Source: Collinsella sp.
GTDB lineage: Bacteria; Actinomycetota; Coriobacteriia; Coriobacteriales; Coriobacteriaceae
Direction: 5' to 3'
Length of the DNA: 64,000 nucleotides
Assembly (NCBI GenBank): GCA_019414045.1
Contig: DXMW01000001.1
Location: forward strand, 1-64,000
Shown here: piece by piece, positions 16,627 through 25,775 of the stretch
Position numbering within the stretch: the first letter of the stretch is position 1
Layout of the letters: each line of letters starts with the position of its first letter
Notes under the pieces: generated by a model
Told to the model about the DNA's origin: nothing
The model's database searches: none
The model's input: only the letters and a program-made list of their open reading frames with translations
Translations under genes and position numbers: made by a program

Positions 16627-19600
16627 CTACGAACGACGAATGACCTCGGTCACGACCTCGGACACCGTAGCGATATTTGTCGGATTGACGTTGTACGGCA
16701 GATCGTCCTCAGTGTGAGCGCATGCCAAACGTGGGCCGTCGACGCCGGCAATGGTAAGGGCGCGTCGGCTTGCCTCGAGAGCAGCATAGGCATCGGTCTT
16801 GGCATAGGGCATCTCAAATGCACCGCAATCGACATGGAACGACTTGCACACCTTGTTGACCAAGTTCATGATGCGTCGGTCACCCTTGAGCAGCTGCTGC
16901 TCGCCCTCGACCGTCACGACCGAAAGCCTACCGGCACCAATGGACTCAAGGTTGATAAAGAACACGCCACGGAGCTTGTCGCGATGCGCGGCCAGGAACG
17001 CCTTCATGCCGGCGCCGTCGCAATCGGAAGCGCCTGTAGCCACAAACCAGATGTCGTGGCCAAGCAGCTCGTCATCGCCCATGGAGGCAACGGCAGCGAG
17101 CATATCCTCGGCGGAAGCTCCATCGGAAGACGTGGCACCGCCCTTCCAGCCGTCGTCGTCATCCTCGAAGTTGTCCCACGAGCCGATACCGCGACCAGAC
17201 TTCTTGGCGTCGTAATCATCCTCGACACCAAGCCAATCGCTCATGCTGTCCTGCTCGTTTTTCTTTTTGCGACCGAACAGACCGCCCAAGCCGCGCTTTT
17301 GCGGCTTGGCGGCCGGAGCGGCAGGAGCCGAGATAGTCTCAAGCGGCTGAACATCCGAGCTGACCGGCATGGGGGGAACAACCGGAGCCGATGTGGGCTC
17401 GGGCCCCTGTGCCGTCGCGAAGGGATCGTTAACCTGAGCCGAAGGGTCGGGAAGGTCGAACAGCGAGGTGCGCGAGGCGACATTGGCCTGCTGCATCGAA
17501 GGCATCGAGGGATCGGGGACCGAGGCCAGCGGAGACGCAGAGGGCATGGGAGCCGGCGCGGATGCCGGGTCGGGAACGTTCATGTTCGGGCGCGGCGACG
17601 CCTGAGACGAGATTTGAGCCATCAGAGCATCGACCGTCTCGGCCTGCGACGGAGCAGCATTGGCAACCGTGGCGCCGGGATCACTCGGCGCGGGCATGGT
17701 GAAGATCTGCGTAGAGTAGGGCCTCGACTCATCCGCCTGCGGAGCTTCGGGGGCCACGGGCTCAGGCTCTTGCTCGGAGCTGTCCGCAGCGACCTGTTCC
17801 GCCACAGATTGATCCTCGACCGTATCGGGCGCAGCGGGCTCGTCCTCGACAGGAGCGGAAAGGGGCTCGGCGATAGCGGTGCCCTGCTTCTCAAACGTCA
17901 TCGTGGCATCAAACGACACAGTGCTGTCGACCGGCTGTTGGGTTTCGAAAGTCGCCGTCTCCCCGGCAACATCCGCAGGCGAAGGCTGCGGCGCCTCGAA
18001 AGACGTCGTGGCGTCGGCAACATCAACAGATACCGGCTGCTCGGCGTCGTTTTGCTCAAATTCCTGTGCCGCGCGCTCGCGCTCGGCCTCGGCCGCCTGT
18101 TGCTGGGCTGCAGCCTCGCGCTCGGCTGCCTCGCGGGCAGCGGCGCGCTTTTCCTCAAAGTCGTCAACGAGTTTCTTGCCCTTTTCGAATGCCCCCTTAA
18201 AGAAATGGGAGGCGCTGGCACCGATCGAAGAAAACGCGGAAGCGATATCGGCATGGGGCGTCGTCACCGGAAGCTCGGCAGAAAAATCGGTGTCGCTCTC
18301 GTAGGACACACGCTGCGGATACGCATCGTAGTCGTCCTCGGTATTATCGAGCTCCTCGGGCGCCGGGGCAGGCGCCATGACGTCCAGACCGGCTGCGGGA
18401 TCGATAGCAGTCTCCGCATCGGCTTCCGTCTCGACGGCATTGGCCTCATCGGGCTGCGCAGCCACGACCGGATCGGGCTGGGGCGCGGGCTCGAACGTCG
18501 GCTCCTCGCCCTCTTCGTAATCGAGCGTACAGGACTCGGGAAGCATTCCCAGGGCACGGATGGCATCCGAGCCAAACCGGATGTTGCCGGCGGCATTGCG
18601 ATAAAGCTTGGGCTCGGGCTCGGCCTGCTCGGCCGCGGCAGGCTCCTCTGCCGACTCGGCAGCGGACTCGTCTGCAACGGGCTCCTCGGCCGGAATATCT
18701 TGGACCTGGGACTCGGGTGCAATGACGCCAATCAGGGTCTCGTCGGCAGAAGCACCTTCGAATCCATCGATTTGCTCATCAAAAGCCTCGCCCTGCTCAC
18801 CCTCGGGAGCGACCGGCTGGCCATACTCATCCTCGGTATAGGCAGGCTCTTCGTACTCGATGGTATTGCCGTAATCATTTTGCTGCTGGGCTGCGGCGTA
18901 CTCGGCTGCCGCGCGCGCCATCTCCTCGGCGCGACGCTTCTGCTCGCCAAAATACGTGTCAAACGGAATATCGTCAGGGAACTCGTTCTCGCCCTGATAG
19001 GGGGCGACGTTATCCATGACACCCAGCATGGCGGCAACAGAGGACTTGTTGCAAACCGAGCCGGACGTGTAGGGAAGGACAAAACGATTGGAAATGATAT
19101 TGGCGGCATTGGCGAGCGCCACGAGGGAGGCAAGGATCGCGACAATCCACAGCAGGACCTTCAACGCGCCGGGAAGCGGCAAGATGCGCAGGATGGCAAT
19201 AGCCGCGGGAGCAATCGTGGCAATCGGGAGCAATTTGGCGATCAGCGCTCGGTACGGCGCATAGGGCTCGCGAGCGAGCAGTTCGGCGCGCGGGGAGTCA
19301 TAGTGCGCGACGACGACAACCGGGCGATTGCGCGGAGAGGCAAGCGGACCAGAGGCCTTGTGATAGGCGATGACATTTTGGCTCACGCCCGTCTTGCCCA
19401 GGCGCGAGATCACGGGGCGCCCGGTTCGCTCGAGCACATAGAGCACGGCTCCGACAATGGCCAACAGGGTGCCGACTAAGCCGATACCGCCACCGATGCC
19501 CATAAGCAGGGCACCGGCAAATGCCAGAATGCCCGTAACGGCAAACGCCATCCTGCTCGGCGCGGGAGCATTAAACTCCTGCACCTCGGGATCAAAGCCG

Positions 19601-19716
19601 TGGTTGCGGAAAATTTGAGCGATATCTTCGGCAGCCAAGCGCTCTTCTTCGCTGCACGCCGGCGTGATGCCAGTGTTCTGCAACAGGTGGTTAATATAGT
19701 TCTGGGTGTTCGCCAT
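16627..19716 (-). CDS. Membrane M28-like peptidase domain split by a long acidic insertion
   Basis: From the ATG at 19716 (GGAG upstream) the protein has 1029 residues. Residues 1-240 carry two hydrophobic membrane segments (55-95, 160-205) and the first half of an M28 fold, with H138-x-D140 in VVAHYDS. Residues about 250-885 are low-complexity, rich in Glu, Ala, Pro and Asp, with a KKK-rich patch. Residues 889-1029 resume the fold with NLESIG and a final HTEDD. Positions normally DN-SG and EE-G read CNKSS and SDCDG, so key metal and catalytic residues are altered. It may be a non-catalytic homologue. Long antisense ORFs here reflect codon bias. Confidence 0.75.
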   Translation of the reverse strand: MANTQNYINHLLQNTGITPACSEEERLAAEDIAQIFRNHGFDPEVQEFNAPAPSRMAFAVTGILAFAGALLMGIGGGIGLVGTLLAIVGAVLYVLERTGRPVISRLGKTGVSQNVIAYHKASGPLASPRNRPVVVVAHYDSPRAELLAREPYAPYRALIAKLLPIATIAPAAIAILRILPLPGALKVLLWIVAILASLVALANAANIISNRFVLPYTSGSVCNKSSVAAMLGVMDNVAPYQGENEFPDDIPFDTYFGEQKRRAEEMARAAAEYAAAQQQNDYGNTIEYEEPAYTEDEYGQPVAPEGEQGEAFDEQIDGFEGASADETLIGVIAPESQVQDIPAEEPVADESAAESAEEPAAAEQAEPEPKLYRNAAGNIRFGSDAIRALGMLPESCTLDYEEGEEPTFEPAPQPDPVVAAQPDEANAVETEADAETAIDPAAGLDVMAPAPAPEELDNTEDDYDAYPQRVSYESDTDFSAELPVTTPHADIASAFSSIGASASHFFKGAFEKGKKLVDDFEEKRAAAREAAEREAAAQQQAAEAERERAAQEFEQNDAEQPVSVDVADATTSFEAPQPSPADVAGETATFETQQPVDSTVSFDATMTFEKQGTAIAEPLSAPVEDEPAAPDTVEDQSVAEQVAADSSEQEPEPVAPEAPQADESRPYSTQIFTMPAPSDPGATVANAAPSQAETVDALMAQISSQASPRPNMNVPDPASAPAPMPSASPLASVPDPSMPSMQQANVASRTSLFDLPDPSAQVNDPFATAQGPEPTSAPVVPPMPVSSDVQPLETISAPAAPAAKPQKRGLGGLFGRKKKNEQDSMSDWLGVEDDYDAKKSGRGIGSWDNFEDDDDGWKGGATSSDGASAEDMLAAVASMGDDELLGHDIWFVATGASDCDGAGMKAFLAAHRDKLRGVFFINLESIGAGRLSVVTVEGEQQLLKGDRRIMNLVNKVCKSFHVDCGAFEMPYAKTDAYAALEASRRALTIAGVDGPRLACAHTEDDLPYNVNPTNIATVSEVVTEVIRRS

Positions 19717-19913
19717 ATGCGCTCCACATCCATAATCCGACAAATAGGCCCAATGTATGCACATTAGAACCGTATATAGTCGAAAGTATACCCCGAGCGG
19801 GCGCAAACGGCCGAATTCTGGGCATCTTAACGCCCCAAGCGGACAAGGATATAGCCTAATCTCCATATCGGACTAAAATCATGGCATCAAACACCTTCCC
19901 ATGCGAGGATTCT

Positions 19914-20936
19914 ATGACGGCAAGCGATACAACCGTAACGAATAAAAATGGGGTGCCGGAACCCGGTTTCGACAAGACCGCCCAGCGCATCCTCAATCTG
20001 TTCTTTGTCCTCAACAGCTCTCCCGAGCCATTGACCACAGAGCAAATTGTCCTGGATTCCGATCTTGGCTATGGGTCGGGCAATATCGACTCGGACAAGC
20101 GCAAGTTTCGCCGCGATCGCGAAAAACTCCTCGAACGCGGAATCACGATCAAGGAAGTTCGCGCAGCAGGCGCCCAAGAAACCGAAGAAAGCGCGTGGAC
20201 CATCGATCGCGAGCACACGTTTGCGGCCGGTGGCCTCATCACCGCAGACGACGCGGACATCTTGCTCGACGCTATCGACCAGACCCTTGCGACCGGTTCG
20301 GCCGCGTTTGCCACGCCGCTTGCAGACATACGCTCCAAGATCGCCTACCTCACCGGCGCATCGACCGCAGAAGAGCCTCCCGCCCGTCGCTTACCCGCCG
20401 TCGATGCGGTGTGGAGCGCTTTCGCCGAACGCTGCGCACTGCGCTTTTTGTATCAAAACGGGCACGGGGAGCAAAAAGAGCGCACCGTCTGCGTATACGG
20501 CATGTTTGAGCACGAGGGTGTGGCGTATTTTTGCGGACTCGACAACGCCACCGATGAAATCAGGACGTTTCGCTGCGACCGTATCGTTCGCGCATGGCGC
20601 CCCTCGAAGGCCTACTCCATCCCCGCCGACTTTAACCTGAACGATCGCCTGTTCTTTGAGTTTGATTTTGCCGATTGCAAGCCCGTTATGGCGACCTTTT
20701 CGTTTGCCCCGCAAGCCCAGGCCGACATGGTCAGCGGCCTAACGCGCGGTCGCGGGGAGCTCACGCACACCGAAGAGGGTTGGACCTGGACCGTCGGCGT
20801 GCGCGACCTTAATGCCGCTGCCTCGTTTTGTATGGAGCACGCCATGGACGGCATGAGACCCGTTGCCCCCGATGCACTTAAACTGGCGTGGAACCACCTC
20901 ATCGAAAGGACGGTGCACGAGCATGCCCGCGCGTAA
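19914..20936 (+). CDS. HTH-WYL transcriptional regulator (PafB-like)
   Basis: The 340-residue protein has an N-terminal winged HTH (residues about 15-80, RILNLFFVLNSSPEPLTTEQI). A WYL ligand-binding domain occupies about residues 140-240, followed by a C-terminal extension typical of WCX. WYL proteins sense nucleic-acid fragments or related ligands. It overlaps a second WYL gene by 14 bases. Paired WYL genes in this order resemble mycobacterial pafB-pafC, which activate DNA-damage genes; that role is inferred. The ATG at 19914 is chosen for its GAGGA ribosome binding site over the ATG at 19881. It diverges from the M28-like gene. Confidence 0.82.
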   Translation: MTASDTTVTNKNGVPEPGFDKTAQRILNLFFVLNSSPEPLTTEQIVLDSDLGYGSGNIDSDKRKFRRDREKLLERGITIKEVRAAGAQETEESAWTIDREHTFAAGGLITADDADILLDAIDQTLATGSAAFATPLADIRSKIAYLTGASTAEEPPARRLPAVDAVWSAFAERCALRFLYQNGHGEQKERTVCVYGMFEHEGVAYFCGLDNATDEIRTFRCDRIVRAWRPSKAYSIPADFNLNDRLFFEFDFADCKPVMATFSFAPQAQADMVSGLTRGRGELTHTEEGWTWTVGVRDLNAAASFCMEHAMDGMRPVAPDALKLAWNHLIERTVHEHARA

Positions 20937-21840
20937 ACTCACCAGCGAGCAAAGGCTCTCGCGTGCGATTGACATCATGGAGGCCCTCTACGCTGCCGGT
21001 GGGACCGGTATGACACGAGGGGATATCTGCAGCCGTTTTGATATCACGGGTGCGGCGCTCGACGAAATTATCGATATCGTCTCGACCCTCGCTGACCGTG
21101 AGTCGGGCGCACGCATCATCTGCGAACGCCACGGCGAGTGCATCATCCTGACAGGCGATGCGGGGCGTGTGCTGCCCTTGCGCCTAAGTGCCGCCGAAGG
21201 TGCCGTGCTCAACCACGAACTCGAATCGATGGGAATCGACTCTCGGGCAGCAGAGCGTATCCGACACGCCCTCCTACCCGAGAAACTCGGCTACAACCAG
21301 CGCGTCGTCGATACCGTTGCCCGAGGATCGCACTGGCAACAGCTGAACTGCGCGATTCAAGACGGCGTTCGATGCCGCATCATCTACCGTTCGATGGACG
21401 ACACACGGCCGCGTGAGCGTCTCATCGACCCCCTGCGCATCGCGACGCATGGCGACCAAACATATCTGATTGCCTGGGATGTCGAAGTTGATGCGCAGCG
21501 CTCCTACCGCATGGACAAAATCGAAGGCCTTGCCCTTACCGACGATTCTGTGGAGCGCCACGCGCCCGCGTCCGCATCCCTCCACGAATCCCTTTCCAAA
21601 GCGGAGCAGAGCGCAAAACTCCTCATGCCGCTCGACATGGCAGAGCGCCTAGACTGGGCCGGCATCATGTCGATTGAGCCAAACGGGGCAGACATGGCAA
21701 CGGTGACCGTGCGTTATGGGTCAGAGCACTGGCTGTTCTGCCAGGTAATCGCAGCGGGCGGAGCCATCCGCATACTGGATGACCCCGCCCAGGCATTGCG
21801 TCTATGCGATATGGCGAAGAGCCTGACCTGCCCGCTTTAA
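20923..21840 (+). CDS. HTH-WYL transcriptional regulator (PafC-like)
   Basis: The 305-residue protein has an N-terminal HTH (LSRAIDIMEALYAAGGTGMTRGDI) and a WYL domain with the characteristic TYLIAWD segment near residue 185 and Arg-rich strands around it. A WCX-like end follows. It starts inside the preceding WYL gene, so the two products are probably made in equal amounts and could form a heterodimer like PafBC. Its stop codon overlaps the stop of convergent dinG (21837-21840). Confidence 0.82.
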   Translation: MPARKLTSEQRLSRAIDIMEALYAAGGTGMTRGDICSRFDITGAALDEIIDIVSTLADRESGARIICERHGECIILTGDAGRVLPLRLSAAEGAVLNHELESMGIDSRAAERIRHALLPEKLGYNQRVVDTVARGSHWQQLNCAIQDGVRCRIIYRSMDDTRPRERLIDPLRIATHGDQTYLIAWDVEVDAQRSYRMDKIEGLALTDDSVERHAPASASLHESLSKAEQSAKLLMPLDMAERLDWAGIMSIEPNGADMATVTVRYGSEHWLFCQVIAAGGAIRILDDPAQALRLCDMAKSLTCPL

Positions 21841-24731
21841 CGGCGTCGCTCGTGGCGCGCACGCCACAGCTGCAAATAATGACCGATCTGCGCCGACTCG
21901 ATACGCTGGTAGGAAGTCGTGGGCAGCGACGTCAAGAACTTCTTGCCGTAGCCCTTTGTCACCAAGCGCGGATCTGCCAAGATGAGCACGCCGCAATCGG
22001 TCGATGAGCGGATAAGACGGCCGGCGGCCTGTTTGACCTCGAGCACCGCCTCGGGCAGCGAGTAGCGCGCCCAGGCGCGGTCCTCACGCAGATTGCGCTC
22101 ACACGAAAGGGGATCCGTGGGGCTCGAGAACGGCAGCTTGGGGATAATGACGCAACGCAGCGTCTCGCCGCTGGCGTCAAAGCCCTCCCAAAAGGCCTTA
22201 AGCGCAAAGAGCGATGAGGTCGGCTCGTTGATAAACCGATCGCGCAGGCGACGCGGGGACGAGTTGCGTTGCTGGCAATTGAGCTCCAGGCCCGCTCGCG
22301 CCAATTTGGGCTCGACACGGGCATACAGGTCCTCCATATCGCGCCTGTTGGTGAAAAGCGTGAGCACCGATCCACCCATGGCGAGATGGGCATCGACCAG
22401 CACGCACTCGAGCGCCGAGAGATAGCGCTCGCGATCGCGCGGATCGGGAATGTCCCCCGCCACGACCACGGCCATATTCGAGTCAAAGTCATAGCTCGAA
22501 TCCAGGTGCAGCGATGAGGATGTCGACGCACCGATGCGATCGAGGCCGACAGCATGGTTGAAATGCTCAAAGCTCTTGGACACCGTCATGGTCGCCGAAG
22601 CGAAGATGGCCGTGTGCACTTCGGGCAGCCACTCGTTCGCCAAGGCCTCGCCGATATCGATGCGCTCGGCGGTCATAGACTCCCCGCCCGCACGCAGCCG
22701 ACGGTTAACCTGCAGCGAGTACACATAGTGCTCGTCCGTACCCTCAATGATGAGCTTGAGATTCTCGGCCAGCTCGTGCAGACGGCGCGAAATGTCGCCT
22801 AGGTCGACAACGACCTCGGGCTTATCGGCGGCGACGGTCTGCACCAGCGCGTCTACGCTTTTATCCGCCTGGTCCAGCGCATCAATTGCGGTATGGGCCG
22901 ACTGCAAAAAATCGTGCCAGTCATCCGACTCGCGCAGCTCGGGGCCAATCCACAGATTCGCGTTATCGTAGCTCCCACGGGCGCGACGGCCGAGCTCGCG
23001 CACACCATCGAACACATCGGCAATCGCCATGCTCGCGCGGGCAACCGTCGACGTCGCTTTGGCGGTGAGTCCCAGGTAGAGCGTGGAGCCCTCGGAAGTG
23101 GCCAAATCACGGGAAACCTGACTCAGCGCGCCGGCACTCGACCCACCCAAGCGCTCAAACAGCACGCGCGACTCATCTGCCGAAACCACGCGCGCCCATT
23201 GGCGACGGGCCTCGCGCTCGATGGAATGGGCCTCGTCGACCACCCAGTGACGAATCGGGGGCAAAATCCTCCCCTCGGCGGCCACGTTGCGGAACAACAG
23301 AGAATGGTTGGTGACCACCACGTCGGCATGTGCCGCACGACGGCGCGCCCCGTGGACCAGGCATTTGTCAGGGAAGAACGGACACAGACGACGAGCACAC
23401 TCGCGCGAAGCCGTCGTAAAGTCGGGACGGTTGACGCTGCGCCAGCGAATGCCGAGTGAATCGAGGTCGCCATCGGCAGATTGGCACACATACGCCATGA
23501 TCACCGCAACCGCCGTGAGCGTGTCAGCAGGATCGCGCTTGGTGGTGATCTCAACCTGACCACGGCTCATGCGCTCGAGCTTGCGCAGACACGGATAGTG
23601 GTCATAGCCCTTGAGTGCACAAAACGACAGGCCCCCGTCCAGCTGCTCGGCGAGCTTTGGTAGCTCATGGTACATAAGCTGGTCGGCAAGATTATTCGAT
23701 TTGGTCGCAATGCCGACGGTAATGTTGTTTCGGCGGGCGGCCTCGGCGAAGGGCACGAGATAGGCCATCGACTTACCGACGCCCGTGCCCGCCTCGATCA
23801 CGCGATGGGTGCCCGTGACCAGCGCATCGCGAACCTCAACCGCCATCGCGATCTGCTCGTCGCGCGGCTCATAGGTGGGGTACATGCGATTGACCAGGCC
23901 GCCGGGGGCGTAATCTGCCTCGATCTCTTCACGACTCGGCATCTTAAGGACCGGCAGCTCGTCCGCATCAACGCGATCGTCTGCGCGATCAGCCTTGAGC
24001 ACATCGGCACGAGCGGCGCTGAGCGAAAATATCGAACCCGGGTTCTGTCCAGCCAAAAAAGAAAAAATGGGGCGATATGACCAAGGCACGTCCGCGTGCA
24101 TGTCCGCCAAGCGCGCCATAAGGCCCGAAGGCAGGTCGGTAAGTGCGACCAACAGCACGCGCCACACACCGCACAGGGCATCAACGTCGGCGTTCGCACG
24201 GTGCGATACTGAATCGCACCCAAACAAGTCGGCCATAAAAGACAGCTTGTGCGAGGCCAGGCGCGGAAGTGCGATGCGCGACAGTGCCAGCGAATCGATC
24301 CAGATGTCGCTGACGTTGACACCGCCCTTGACCGACTCGATAAACGACCGGTCAAACGTGGCGTTATGCGCGATAACAGGACAGCCGCCCACAAAGTCGG
24401 CGAGTGCCGCGACGGCCTCGACGGCCGACGGAGCATCTGCCACATCGGCGTTCGTAATGCTCGTGAGCTCGGTAATCTCTGCAGGAATCAGCTGCTTGGG
24501 ATGCACGAACGTATCAAAGCGGTCAATGACCTCGCGGCCCGAAAGGCGGGCCGCGGAAATCTCAATTAACTCATTGTCCTGCACCGAAAGACCCGTGGTC
24601 TCGGTATCGAGGACGATTACGTCCTCCTCGATGAGGCCAAACGATTGCGTCTTAGCGCGCTCGGCGAGCGTGGCGTAAGAATCGATGACGAACTGCGGCG
24701 TTCCAGGAGATACGGCGTCCTCGATTAGCAT
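21837..24731 (-). CDS. dinG: DinG-type helicase with an N-terminal DEDDh exonuclease
   Basis: The 964-residue protein begins with a proofreading-type 3'-5' exonuclease: VLDTETTGL, then IAHNATFD, then HRANADVDA, which gives the DEDDh set. An XPD/DinG superfamily 2 helicase follows, with Walker A EAGTGVGKS and DEAH in VVDEAHSIE. Four cysteines (YPC, then C-x4-C-x6-C in the ECARRLC and DKC segments) fit an Fe-S cluster as in E. coli DinG. The protein therefore combines the B. subtilis-style exonuclease with the Fe-S helicase. It should unwind or repair DNA structures. The ATG at 24731 overlaps the ddl end by seven bases. Confidence 0.9.
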   Translation of the reverse strand: MLIEDAVSPGTPQFVIDSYATLAERAKTQSFGLIEEDVIVLDTETTGLSVQDNELIEISAARLSGREVIDRFDTFVHPKQLIPAEITELTSITNADVADAPSAVEAVAALADFVGGCPVIAHNATFDRSFIESVKGGVNVSDIWIDSLALSRIALPRLASHKLSFMADLFGCDSVSHRANADVDALCGVWRVLLVALTDLPSGLMARLADMHADVPWSYRPIFSFLAGQNPGSIFSLSAARADVLKADRADDRVDADELPVLKMPSREEIEADYAPGGLVNRMYPTYEPRDEQIAMAVEVRDALVTGTHRVIEAGTGVGKSMAYLVPFAEAARRNNITVGIATKSNNLADQLMYHELPKLAEQLDGGLSFCALKGYDHYPCLRKLERMSRGQVEITTKRDPADTLTAVAVIMAYVCQSADGDLDSLGIRWRSVNRPDFTTASRECARRLCPFFPDKCLVHGARRRAAHADVVVTNHSLLFRNVAAEGRILPPIRHWVVDEAHSIEREARRQWARVVSADESRVLFERLGGSSAGALSQVSRDLATSEGSTLYLGLTAKATSTVARASMAIADVFDGVRELGRRARGSYDNANLWIGPELRESDDWHDFLQSAHTAIDALDQADKSVDALVQTVAADKPEVVVDLGDISRRLHELAENLKLIIEGTDEHYVYSLQVNRRLRAGGESMTAERIDIGEALANEWLPEVHTAIFASATMTVSKSFEHFNHAVGLDRIGASTSSSLHLDSSYDFDSNMAVVVAGDIPDPRDRERYLSALECVLVDAHLAMGGSVLTLFTNRRDMEDLYARVEPKLARAGLELNCQQRNSSPRRLRDRFINEPTSSLFALKAFWEGFDASGETLRCVIIPKLPFSSPTDPLSCERNLREDRAWARYSLPEAVLEVKQAAGRLIRSSTDCGVLILADPRLVTKGYGKKFLTSLPTTSYQRIESAQIGHYLQLWRARHERRR

Positions 24732-25690
24732 GCAACGCCCGCCCGGCGGAGACCCATACGGATCAGGCTGTCGCACACCTGCGGGAACGTCATGTCGTCG
24801 GTATGGCGAATCTCATCGGGATACAGCGACGTATCGGTCATGCCGGGAATGGTGTTGGTCTCGAGAATGACAGGGCCGTCCTCGCTCACGATAAAATCGC
24901 TGCGCGAAACGCCCAGACAGCCGAGGGCCTTATGGGCCGCACAGGCAAGTTCCTGGGCACGCGCATAGTTTTCGGGCGAAATCTGCGCCGGAATGCGGTG
25001 GATGTCTGTGGGGTCGACGTACTTTACATCCAGGTCGTAGAACTCGCAGTCCTCAGGCTTGCGAATCTCGACAATCGGCAGGGCGCGCACGTCATCTTCA
25101 CCGTATACACCGACGGTGATCTCGGTACCCTCGATGCACTTCTCGACCAGCACTTTGTCGCCGTACTCAAACGCCTTGGCGATTGCCGCGGGCAGCTCGG
25201 AGGGCTCATGGACCAGGGAAATGCCATAGCTGGAACCGTTGACGGCCGGCTTCACAAAGCAGCGCTCGCCACAAACCTCGACGATATGATCGATATCGAC
25301 TTCATCGCCCACCTCGAGCGCAAGGCCGGGGGCAACAGGAATGCCCGCCTTGGCGTACAGGAGCTTAGAGACCTCCTTGTCGGCACCGCAGGCGCTGGCA
25401 AGCACACCCGAGGCCGTGTAGGGGATACCCAGGGTCTCCATGGCGCCCTGCATGGCGCCATCCTCGCCGCCGGCACCGTGCATGGCGATAAACGCCACGT
25501 CAAAGCCGCCGGTCGCCATGGTTACCATAAAATCATCGGTAGCCGTGTCGAGCAGCTCCACCGAAGTGTAGCCGGCCTCCTTCAAGGCAACCACGACGTT
25601 CTTTCCCGAATTGAGCGAGATCTCGCGCTCAGCGGAATGACCGCCCGCCAAGACCGCTACGTGCATGTTCTCTAGGCTTTTACCCGGCAT
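24725..25690 (-). CDS. ddl: D-alanine--D-alanine ligase
   Basis: This cytoplasmic ATP-grasp enzyme makes the D-Ala-D-Ala dipeptide for peptidoglycan. The N-terminal GGHSAEREIS loop, the ATP-binding GSSYGI segment, and the C-terminal VILETNTIPGMT metal and substrate motif are intact. The length of 321 residues is standard. The family marks bearing on vancomycin-type lactate ligases were not analysed in detail, and the overall pattern is ordinary Ddl. The ATG is behind a strong GGAGGAG. It probably forms an operon with dinG and diverges from rlmN. Confidence 0.94.
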   Translation of the reverse strand: MPGKSLENMHVAVLAGGHSAEREISLNSGKNVVVALKEAGYTSVELLDTATDDFMVTMATGGFDVAFIAMHGAGGEDGAMQGAMETLGIPYTASGVLASACGADKEVSKLLYAKAGIPVAPGLALEVGDEVDIDHIVEVCGERCFVKPAVNGSSYGISLVHEPSELPAAIAKAFEYGDKVLVEKCIEGTEITVGVYGEDDVRALPIVEIRKPEDCEFYDLDVKYVDPTDIHRIPAQISPENYARAQELACAAHKALGCLGVSRSDFIVSEDGPVILETNTIPGMTDTSLYPDEIRHTDDMTFPQVCDSLIRMGLRRAGVAC

Positions 25691-25775
25691 GGGCAGACTC
25701 CTCCTCTATAATTTCTGCAGCTGATACCATATTGTAGCGATACCCTCTACGTTTCCCCAAAATCGAAAGGCTTCC

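Noticed and set aside
16714..19479. 921-codon open frame opposite the M28-like gene
   Set aside because: It is a mirror of an Ala/Glu-rich coding strand, is Arg/Gly/Leu-rich, has no ribosome binding site and has no domain.
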